Shown one piece after another: positions 7,408-13,701 of a stretch of 14,056 nt of DNA. This DNA comes from Syntrophaceae bacterium UBA2208 (GTDB lineage: Bacteria; Desulfobacterota; BSN033; UBA1163), in assembly GCA_002327885.1 (NCBI GenBank), contig DCUS01000140.1, forward strand, positions 20,150-34,205, written 5' to 3'. The notes beneath the pieces are model-generated. The model had not been told where the DNA came from and did not search any database. It worked only from the letters and a program-made list of their open reading frames with translations. The first letter of the stretch is position 1. Every line of letters starts with the position of its first letter. Both the position numbers and the translations under genes were made by a program.

Positions 7408-9656
7408 GGCAGGTAGGGATTGAAGTTCCAAAAGTGGATGTTCTGGAAAAAGCGTTAGGCGAAGCGAAGTTCGGCGCAGATTTACCGTCCAAAGACCCCC
7501 TTTATCTTAAAGTACTGCGCAGTCCAAGACCTCATGCAAAAATTGTAAGCATTGAGATGGATGAAGCTTTAAAGGTTCCGGGCGTGGAGAGGGTTTTCAC
7601 AGCGAAAGATATTCCTGGAAAGAATCTGGTTGGAACCATTACTAAAGATCAGCCCATCTTGGCTTCGGATCGCGTGAGGTTCATCGGTGATCCCGTTGCA
7701 TTGGTCGCCGCAAAAACAGAAGAGGCGGCGGAAGAGGCCGCCGGGAAACTGATGGTCGTTTATGAAGATCTCCCTTCCGTTCATCATCCGGAGGAAGCCC
7801 TCCAACCGCATGCCCCAATGATTCACGACAGAGGAAATTTGCTTCTGGAATTTCATGTCATCAAAGGGGATGTCCGGAGAGGATTTAAAGAGGCGGAGGT
7901 CATGATAGAAGAAACGTATACGACGACATGGATTGATCACGCCTATTTGGAGCCTGATGCAGGGATATCTTATTTGGATGATGAGCAAAGGATCACAGTC
8001 GTTTGCCCAACTCAGAATGTCCATTATGACCAGAAAGAGGTGGCTTCTGTTCTCTCTTTGCCATTGGACCGGGTGAGAATCATCCAGTGTTCCACGGGTG
8101 GGGGATTTGGGGGAAGGTTAGACATCACCATCCAGTGTTTAATGGCCCTGGCTGTTTTTCATCTCAGAAAACCCGTAAGAATCGTTTATTCACGGGAAGA
8201 AGTTTTTCAAACCACCTCCAAACGTCATCCATTAAAGATCCGATACAAGAGCGGAGCGAAAAAAGATGGCACGCTCACTGCCATTGAAGTGGATATTTTG
8301 GGTGACACAGGAGCTTATGCCTCTTATGGGGGAACAGTCGCTATTCGATCAGCGGTTCATGCCTCAGGTCCATATCAGGTTCCGAATGTTAACGTGAGAA
8401 GCCGGATGGCCTATACCAACAATTCGTGGTCCGGCGCCATGCGGGGGTTCGGAGTGCCTCAGATGGCCTTTGCTCATGAATCTCAGATGGATCTGATCGC
8501 CGAGGCATTGAAGATGGACCCCATTGAGCTTCGCTTAAAGAATTGCCTCCGCCTTGGATCAGAAACAGCCACGAGTCAAACCTTGATGGCGAGTGTTGGA
8601 ATAGGGGAGACGCTAAGAAAAGTGAAAGAATGGAAGGATCGCCTGGTCGTCTCAAAAAAAGATTCTGAAAAACCCTTCATCAAGAAAGGAATTGGCGTCG
8701 GTTCAATGTGGTACGGAATTGGCAATACAGGGATTCCCAATCCTTCCACGGCGCAGATGGAGATCAGCCCGGATGGGGAGGTTCGGCTTTTTACAGGGGT
8801 GGCCGATATCGGACAAGGTTCTGATACGGTTCTTTTACAAATGGCCTCTGAAGCGATAGGGGTCTCTTTCGGCGCGATTCGTTTCATTCGAGCAGATACC
8901 GCCGTGACCACGGATGCGGGGGCTACCTCAGCCAGTCGCCAGACTTACATTTCCGGGAATGCCATTCTCAATGCAATCAAGAATTTGAAACAAATGGCCA
9001 TCAAGGAAGCAAGTCAACTCTTAAGCATCAATGAAAAGGATCTCTTCTTCGAAGACGGAAAGGTCAAATCGAGGACCTGTCTGACAACCTCTATCCCAGT
9101 TAAAGAAATAGCAAAGAGATGCGGAAAAATATTAAGGGGGGAGGGGTATTTTGACCCTGAAACGACCCGGCTCGACCCTGAAACTGGACAAGGCGCTCCT
9201 TATGCGACTTATGCGTTTGCGACTCATTTAGCAGAAGTAGAGGTGGATACGGAAACAGGTAAGGTGAAAGTTAACCGGATGATTGCCATCCATGATGTCG
9301 GGAAGGCCATTCATCCGAAAAATGTGATTGGTCAAATCATGGGTGGGGTTGCCATGGGAACAGGGTTTGCTTTGATGGAGGAGTTTATCCCAAACAGAAC
9401 AACTTCCTTTGTCAATTATCTCATTCCAACATCAAAAGATGCTCCTGAAATCACTCCGATCATCGTTGAGGATAAGGAGCCTACGGGTCCTTTCGGAGCA
9501 AAGGGGGTGGGGGAGCCGGCTTTAATTCCATCCGCTCCAGCAATTTTGAATGCGATTGCTGATGCGATTGGCCAGAGGATTTATCATTTGCCAGCAAATT
9601 TAGAAAGAGTGTTAGAAGCGGTTCGAAGAAAGCAATCAATTACCAATGATCAATGA
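7404..9656 (+). CDS. Molybdenum hydroxylase large Mo-cofactor subunit (likely nicotinate dehydrogenase)
   Basis: A 750-aa molybdopterin subunit of the xanthine dehydrogenase family. The N-terminal a/b hammerhead domain (about 17-125) is followed by the Mo-cofactor domain: GGGFGGR (232-238), GAMRGFG (344-350), DIGQG (468-472), DAGATSASRQT (504-514) and the catalytic Glu E704 in GVGEPAL. It lacks the AYxCSFR loop of CO dehydrogenases, so it is a hydroxylase. In E. barkeri nicotinate dehydrogenase the Mo subunit is split into two proteins (NdhL/NdhM); here it is a single chain. Context (6-hydroxynicotinate reductase and enamidase just downstream) points to hydroxylation of nicotinate at C6. Another N-heterocycle is possible. 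The last residues SITNDQ and the stop are encoded by the first three units of a 7-nt repeat array, so the C-terminus may be repeat-derived. Confidence 0.92.
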   Translation: MRQVGIEVPKVDVLEKALGEAKFGADLPSKDPLYLKVLRSPRPHAKIVSIEMDEALKVPGVERVFTAKDIPGKNLVGTITKDQPILASDRVRFIGDPVALVAAKTEEAAEEAAGKLMVVYEDLPSVHHPEEALQPHAPMIHDRGNLLLEFHVIKGDVRRGFKEAEVMIEETYTTTWIDHAYLEPDAGISYLDDEQRITVVCPTQNVHYDQKEVASVLSLPLDRVRIIQCSTGGGFGGRLDITIQCLMALAVFHLRKPVRIVYSREEVFQTTSKRHPLKIRYKSGAKKDGTLTAIEVDILGDTGAYASYGGTVAIRSAVHASGPYQVPNVNVRSRMAYTNNSWSGAMRGFGVPQMAFAHESQMDLIAEALKMDPIELRLKNCLRLGSETATSQTLMASVGIGETLRKVKEWKDRLVVSKKDSEKPFIKKGIGVGSMWYGIGNTGIPNPSTAQMEISPDGEVRLFTGVADIGQGSDTVLLQMASEAIGVSFGAIRFIRADTAVTTDAGATSASRQTYISGNAILNAIKNLKQMAIKEASQLLSINEKDLFFEDGKVKSRTCLTTSIPVKEIAKRCGKILRGEGYFDPETTRLDPETGQGAPYATYAFATHLAEVEVDTETGKVKVNRMIAIHDVGKAIHPKNVIGQIMGGVAMGTGFALMEEFIPNRTTSFVNYLIPTSKDAPEITPIIVEDKEPTGPFGAKGVGEPALIPSAPAILNAIADAIGQRIYHLPANLERVLEAVRRKQSITNDQ

Positions 9657-9740
9657 GCAAGGATCAATAACCATTGACAATTAACCATTAATCAATAAAT
9701 TTTTTCGCCATGCGCCATGCGCCATGCGCCATGCGCTTTG
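9636..9740. repeat. 15-unit heptad array with two consensus words (YCAATRA, then CGCCATG)
   Basis: An unbroken 7-nt register runs for 105 bp. Nine units are close to YCAATRA (TCAATTA, CCAATGA, TCAATGA, GCAAGGA, TCAATAA, CCATTGA, CAATTAA, CCATTAA, TCAATAA; 9636-9698). Then comes ATTTTTT (9699-9705), four perfect CGCCATG copies (9706-9733), and CGCTTTG (9734-9740). The first three units lie in the end of the Mo-subunit gene and include its TGA. The rest fills the spacer before enamidase, whose own ribosome-binding site (AGGGG, 9754-9758) is just beyond. Confidence 0.85.
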
Positions 9741-9767
9741 CGATTTTTATGAAAGGGGAAAGACAAA

Positions 9768-10934
9768 ATGTCTAAACTGATGATTAAAAATATTGGTGTT
9801 TTGGTTTCAGGGGATATTTCTAATCCTGTCCTGAATGCCGACACCCTTATCATCGAGGGAGGATTGATTCAAAATGTGGGCAAGGAGAGAAACCTTGATA
9901 CAAAAGGGATGGATCAGGTGATGGATATTGGGGGGATGACTATCACCCCCGGGCTCATTGATTCCCATTGCCATCCTGTTATCGGAGACTTTACACCCCG
10001 GCAGAAGATGTTGGATTTCATCGAATCCTCACTCCACGGTGGAGTGACCACTCTCATCTCAGCGGGGGAGGTTCATCTCCCCGGGAGGCCTAAAGATGTG
10101 GCAGGAACAAAAGCCCTCGCGGTTTTGGCTGCTAAATCCTTTGCCAGCGCTCGACCTGCAGGAGTGAAGGTCTTGGGCGGAAGCCTCATTCTTGAACCCG
10201 GCCTGCAGGAAAAAGATTTTGAGGAATTGGCCAGAGAAGGGGTGAAGGTGGTGGGGGAGATTGGTCTGGGAGGAGTGAAAAACCCAAAGGATGCAGCGCC
10301 GATGGTTAAATGGGCGAAGAAATATGGAATGGTCGTGATGATGCATACCGGGGGGACCTCTATCCCTGGAAGCACAACGGTTCCTGCTGATGATGTGATC
10401 GCTACGGATCCAGATATCGTCTCACATATTAATGGGGGGCCAACTGCTATCTCCATGGCTGAAGCAGAAAAATTGATTCGAAAAACCTCTTTGATTTTGG
10501 AGATCGCCCACTGCGGGAACTCAAAGATGATCGTGGATGTCATGAAAATTGTAAAAGAAGTCAATGCGTTTCCAAGAATTATTATTGGGAATGATGCTCC
10601 CTCTGGAACGGGCGTGATCCCTCTGGGAATTCTCAGGGTGATCAACTTTTTAGCTTCCCTCTGCAGCGTCAAAGCAGAAGAAGCCATCGCTATGGCGACG
10701 GGGAATACAGCAAAGGTTTACAAATTAAATCGAGGAACGATTGAAGCGGGGAAGGAGGCTGATCTGGTCGTCATGGATGCCCCCATGGGATCGGTTGGAA
10801 GAGATGCCCTCTCCGCCATTGAAGCAGGCGATATCCCAGGGATTGCGGGGGTGCTGATTGATGGAGTGATGAAAAGCGGAATCAGCAGAAACACTCCGCC
10901 ACCCAATAGAAAGATCGTGACCAGTAAACAGTAG
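9768..10934 (+). CDS. ena: Enamidase (1,4,5,6-tetrahydro-6-oxonicotinate hydrolase)
   Basis: A 388-aa cytoplasmic amidohydrolase-superfamily enzyme closely resembling E. barkeri enamidase as I remember it: same length and near-identical blocks such as RPKDVAGTKALA, MHTGGTSIPGS, VSHINGGPTAIS, GNDAPSGTG and the C-terminal SRNTPP. Enamidase is a Zn/Fe enzyme that opens 1,4,5,6-tetrahydro-6-oxonicotinate, giving ammonia and (S)-2-formylglutarate. Candidate metal ligands are all present: H67 and H69 (HCH), E164 in GEIGLG (a bridging Glu where relatives use carboxylated Lys), H193, H220 and D276. Ribosome-binding site AGGGG is 9 nt before the ATG. It stands between the Mo hydroxylase and the reductase that makes its substrate. 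The final codons and TAG fall inside a heptad repeat. Function is the most secure substrate call in the window. Confidence 0.93.
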   Translation: MSKLMIKNIGVLVSGDISNPVLNADTLIIEGGLIQNVGKERNLDTKGMDQVMDIGGMTITPGLIDSHCHPVIGDFTPRQKMLDFIESSLHGGVTTLISAGEVHLPGRPKDVAGTKALAVLAAKSFASARPAGVKVLGGSLILEPGLQEKDFEELAREGVKVVGEIGLGGVKNPKDAAPMVKWAKKYGMVVMMHTGGTSIPGSTTVPADDVIATDPDIVSHINGGPTAISMAEAEKLIRKTSLILEIAHCGNSKMIVDVMKIVKEVNAFPRIIIGNDAPSGTGVIPLGILRVINFLASLCSVKAEEAIAMATGNTAKVYKLNRGTIEAGKEADLVVMDAPMGSVGRDALSAIEAGDIPGIAGVLIDGVMKSGISRNTPPPNRKIVTSKQ

Positions 10935-10967
10935 GCAGTAGGCAGAAGACCATTGAACAATAACTAA
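10922..10967. repeat. Heptad array at the 3' end of ena (left half)
   Basis: Units in 7-nt register: CAGTAAA, CAGTAGG, CAGTAGG, CAGAAGA, CCATTGA, ACAATAA, then CTAA. The enamidase TAG stop (10932-10934) is inside the second unit. The array is broken at 10968 by the inverted-repeat element and resumes after it. Confidence 0.65.
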
Positions 10968-11144
10968 AGTGAACGCCATAAATAAGTCGACATACCCATA
11001 GAGTCATTGCGAACGAAGTGAAGCAATCTCATGGGATTGCCACGCCTGCGTGCCGTAACGCCACTTTGGCGTGCAGGCACGTCGCTTCTTGCCTACCGGC
11101 AGGCAGGTGCTCCTCGAAATGACAACTTTCTTTTGACGTTCACT
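10968..11144. mobile_element. 177-bp MITE-like hairpin element with terminal inverted repeats
   Basis: The ends are inverted copies: 10968-10986 begins AGTGAACG, and 11126-11144 ends CGTTCACT; over 19 bp, 15 positions pair. Nested stems lie inside: GTCATTGCGA (11003-11012) against TCGAAATGAC (11114-11123), 9/10; GCAATC/GATTGC around 11029-11034; GCCTGC (11044) with GCAGGC (11073); ACGCCA-CTT-TGGCGT (11058-11072); TGCCT/AGGCA (11090-11105). There is no ORF of note, so it would be non-autonomous. No clean target duplication is seen; TAA at 10965-10967 and 11146-11148 is possible only if the right end is shifted by one base. The GTCATTGCGA...GAAGCAATCTC core looks like a dispersed palindromic repeat known from many bacterial genomes (from memory). 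As RNA it would form a strong structure between ena and the reductase gene. Confidence 0.65.
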
Positions 11145-11173
11145 ATAATGACCATTAACTAAGGACTAAACAC
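11145..11173. repeat. Heptad array (right half) carrying the reductase ribosome-binding site
   Basis: After the inverted-repeat element the 7-nt register continues as ATAATGA, CCATTAA, CTAAGGA, CTAAACA, then C and the ATG at 11174. The AAGGA at 11161-11165, eight bases before the start codon, is the evident ribosome-binding site and is part of a repeat unit. Confidence 0.55.
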
Positions 11174-12706
11174 ATGATTGTGGATTGGGAAGTCTGTATC
11201 GGATGTGGTTTATGTATGGAGGCTTGTCCCCTTGGAGCCATTTCCATGGCTGCAGAAAAGAAAGCATCTATCTCTGAAATCTGTGTCGATTGTCAGGCCT
11301 GCACTAAAGTCTGTCCAAAAGAAGCCATCGGGCCTGAGCCAAAACCCAAAAAAGGGGGAGTGAGATGCTTATCGTGCCCGATCACCTGCTATATCAAAAC
11401 TGGTCATACAGGAGCCTGTCAGCGGTTCGTCAATCTCAATGGGGAATTAATCCGGAACATACCGCTTCAATCTTATGAAGATGTCAAGGGGATTGTCGGT
11501 GAAGATTATGAAGAAGTCATTCGGAGACCATTGATCACCGGCATCGGAGCCGGAACCACTTATCCCGATACAAAACCTGCTCCTTATATTGTCCAATCCC
11601 GGATGAAGGGGATCGATGTGGTTACGGTCGTCACAGAGGCCCCTCTGAGTTACAGTGGTATCAAGGTCAAAGTGGATACGGATCTGCATATGGGGAATGA
11701 AGGGGCCCCCGTGCTGACAGGAAAAAAGAAGATTGGGCATCTCTGTACAGAAGAATATGGTTCTAAGATTCTTTCTTTAGGAGGAGCCAATCTCTTAACA
11801 GGGAAAAACGGCATCGCTGTGGCGAAGCTTATTGTTGACATTGCCAACCGGAAGGAGGTCCATCTTAAGGTAGAGGACGGATCTGAATTGATTCTCCAGG
11901 TGGGCAAAGCCCCTATCATTGATGGTGAGATCGGAAGAAGGATGAGGGTAGGTTGCGGCAGCGCCTCCATGGGGCTTTTTGGCAGGTATTTTTTAGAAGC
12001 TGCGGACGAAGTGATTGTCCTCGATGCTCACCTGATTGGCCAATTCACAGAGCATGCCGCAGGAAGGGAACTGGGGGCAAAATATAGTGGCATCAAGTTG
12101 AAAGCAAGAAAATCCACCCCGGGTCGATATTTTGGTGAGCATGGCCGAGGCTGGGGAGGGACACCCATTGAAAATCCTATTGATGTCATCGAGGGGGTAG
12201 AACCAAAAATAGTGAAACCTGGGATAACGGTTCTGATCACCGAGACAACAGCGGAGAGAGCAGCCATGTTTCGTCTTGGGAAAGCCGGAAAGTTTGCCCG
12301 GATAGAGTTGACTCCAAAGGCAAAAATGGCGGTGGATATGATTGCTTCGAACTGCCAGCCATCGAGAGTTTCCGCTGTTTTTATTGGTGGATCGGGGGGA
12401 AGCGCAAGGGCAGGGGTCACGAAGATTCCCGTTAAACTCAACCAGGCCATTCATCAAAACCGGGCAAAATTGACCGTGGGCGGAGCTCCAGTCTATATCC
12501 TTCCGGGTGGTGGAATTACTTTCTTGGTGGATGTTGAGAAGGTGATGGTCAGGGCTTTTTCTTATGTCCCCACCCCAGCGACCGTGGTTCCACTCGAGTA
12601 TACGATGAGATTGAAAGAATATCTGGAAATAGGCGGCCATCAAGAGAAGATCAGAAAACTAAAGGATGTATTGAAGGAAATAGAAAAGCGTCGCTTAGGA
12701 TATTAG
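11174..12706 (+). CDS. hnr: 6-hydroxynicotinate reductase (ferredoxin-linked, Fe-S flavoprotein)
   Basis: A 510-aa protein matching 6-hydroxynicotinate reductase, which reduces 6-hydroxynicotinate to 1,4,5,6-tetrahydro-6-oxonicotinate using reduced ferredoxin. The N-terminus has two [4Fe-4S] ferredoxin motifs, C8/C11/C14/C18 and C37/C40/C43/C47, then a further four-cysteine set C65/C68/C72/C82 (CLSC...C...C). Twelve cysteines fit the two [4Fe-4S] plus one [2Fe-2S] clusters reported for the E. barkeri enzyme. The ~420-residue remainder is glycine-rich (GCGSASMG, GEHGRGWGG, GGSGGSARAG, PGGGITFLVD) and presumably holds the flavin and substrate; I do not recognise its fold. The known enzyme carries a covalent flavin; no canonical ApbE-type flavinylation motif is visible here. 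It follows ena and precedes the UPF0280 gene by 46 bp. Start fixed by AAGGA within the repeat. Confidence 0.9.
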   Translation: MIVDWEVCIGCGLCMEACPLGAISMAAEKKASISEICVDCQACTKVCPKEAIGPEPKPKKGGVRCLSCPITCYIKTGHTGACQRFVNLNGELIRNIPLQSYEDVKGIVGEDYEEVIRRPLITGIGAGTTYPDTKPAPYIVQSRMKGIDVVTVVTEAPLSYSGIKVKVDTDLHMGNEGAPVLTGKKKIGHLCTEEYGSKILSLGGANLLTGKNGIAVAKLIVDIANRKEVHLKVEDGSELILQVGKAPIIDGEIGRRMRVGCGSASMGLFGRYFLEAADEVIVLDAHLIGQFTEHAAGRELGAKYSGIKLKARKSTPGRYFGEHGRGWGGTPIENPIDVIEGVEPKIVKPGITVLITETTAERAAMFRLGKAGKFARIELTPKAKMAVDMIASNCQPSRVSAVFIGGSGGSARAGVTKIPVKLNQAIHQNRAKLTVGGAPVYILPGGGITFLVDVEKVMVRAFSYVPTPATVVPLEYTMRLKEYLEIGGHQEKIRKLKDVLKEIEKRRLGY

Positions 12707-12752
12707 AGAATTGAATACGCTTGAATAGTGACATGGCTGTGGGATCAAATTT

Positions 12753-13634
12753 ATGCCGAGCGAACTGACCCGGAGGACATATGGGCATGATCCCATCCAG
12801 ATTTTATCAAATGGGACAGTCCTCGTAGATCATGGCCCTATGCATATGCTCATCAGTGCATTTGAGAATGGAAAGCCCCTCGTTAATTTAGCAGAAGAGG
12901 GAGCTCATTTCGCCATACAGATCCTTGAGGATTTAGCAAAATTTCTTCCTGTCATTAAAAAGAAATCATTAGACTTGGAGGTCGAAGAAGCCTTTCCTGA
13001 TGTAGTTCGAAGGATGATTGAAGCGACCAAGAAGATGGGAGAACCGGATTTAACTCCTCTCGCTGCGGTCGCTGGAACGGCTTCTGATGTTGTGGCAGAT
13101 TTCATGTTAAGTAAAGGGGTAACAAAAATCATCGTGGATAATGGTGGAGATATTGCCATCCGATTGAGAGAAGGGGAGGTGGCAAGAGTAGGAGTAAAAA
13201 CAGAGATCGATGCAAGACAACCCACCTATCTCGTTTCAATCGATTCCACCATGGGGGTGGGTGGGGTGGCGACCAGTGGACTTGGAGGGAGAAGTTTTAC
13301 CAAGGGGATTGCTTCGGCAGCATCGGTTCTCTCTGAGAGCGCTTCGTTAGCCGATGCGGCAGCGACCGTTGTTGGAAACTACACCGACATCGAAGATCCA
13401 AGTATCACGAAATCCCTCGCAGAAGAGATCTACCCTGATACTGATATCAATGGAGAGTGGGTCACCGTCAAAGTAGGAAAATTATCCCAAGAAAAGATTG
13501 AGGAAGCATTGAACAGCGGTCTTTCGAAGGCCTACTCGATCTATCAGAAAGGATTGATCAAAGGTGCTTTAATCGCACTACAAGGAAGAGTGGTCTGGAC
13601 AGAACCATTGAATTTATGGTTAAAAAAATTGTGA
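12753..13634 (+). CDS. UPF0280 / ApbE-superfamily protein; candidate flavin transferase for the reductase
   Basis: A 293-aa protein of the UPF0280 (COG2122) group, distant relatives of ApbE. ApbE proteins take FMN from FAD and attach it to Ser/Thr of target proteins. Visible family signs: VDNGGDIAIRL (128-138), VATSGLGGRSFTKG (173-186), and SASLADAAATVVGN (196-209), in which D201 and T205 correspond to the Mg2+-binding Asp and Thr of the ApbE ADAxxT motif. There is no signal peptide or lipobox, unlike periplasmic ApbE, so it should act in the cytoplasm. It lies directly behind the reductase, whose E. barkeri relative has covalently bound flavin; I infer that this protein matures the reductase. 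Direct evidence is lacking. No strong ribosome-binding site precedes the ATG (only GGGA at 12741-12744). Confidence 0.82.
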   Translation: MPSELTRRTYGHDPIQILSNGTVLVDHGPMHMLISAFENGKPLVNLAEEGAHFAIQILEDLAKFLPVIKKKSLDLEVEEAFPDVVRRMIEATKKMGEPDLTPLAAVAGTASDVVADFMLSKGVTKIIVDNGGDIAIRLREGEVARVGVKTEIDARQPTYLVSIDSTMGVGGVATSGLGGRSFTKGIASAASVLSESASLADAAATVVGNYTDIEDPSITKSLAEEIYPDTDINGEWVTVKVGKLSQEKIEEALNSGLSKAYSIYQKGLIKGALIALQGRVVWTEPLNLWLKKL

Positions 13635-13667
13635 TTTTTCGCTATGCGCTTTGCGCTATGCTCCATG
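13633..13667. repeat. CGCYWTG heptad array after the UPF0280 gene
   Basis: GATTTTT, CGCTATG, CGCTTTG, CGCTATG, CTCCATG in a single 7-nt register, overlapping the last bases of the UPF0280 stop codon. It repeats the order seen at 9699-9740: a T-run unit followed by CGCNNTG units. Confidence 0.7.
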
Positions 13668-13701
13668 CGGTTTTATTCTTTAATTTATGGGAGGTGTAAA
13701 T

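Noticed and set aside
8913..8936. DAGATSAS in the Mo subunit (residues 504-511) resembles an ApbE flavinylation motif, which would fit the nearby ApbE-like protein.
   Set aside because: This is the normal Mo-cofactor-binding segment of xanthine dehydrogenase-family large subunits, and FAD in these enzymes is non-covalent on another subunit.
7404..9656. Large subunit as carbon monoxide dehydrogenase (CoxL) or 4-hydroxybenzoyl-CoA reductase.
   Set aside because: It lacks the AYxCSFR active-site loop of CoxL, the FAD subunit lacks the extra cluster loop of the benzoyl-CoA type, and the neighbours are nicotinate-specific.
9706..9740. CGCCATG repeats considered as part of a CRISPR array.
   Set aside because: Units are 7 bp and directly adjacent with no spacers, and no cas genes are present.
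11058..11105. Hairpins between ena and hnr considered as an intrinsic terminator.
   Set aside because: No run of T follows the stems, and they belong to a larger inverted-repeat element.
11993..12643. A 216-codon open frame on the minus strand inside the reductase gene.
   Set aside because: It is a shadow of a well-supported coding frame, has no recognisable domains and is rich in residues typical of antisense readings. The same applies to the minus-strand frame at 10073-10687 inside enamidase.
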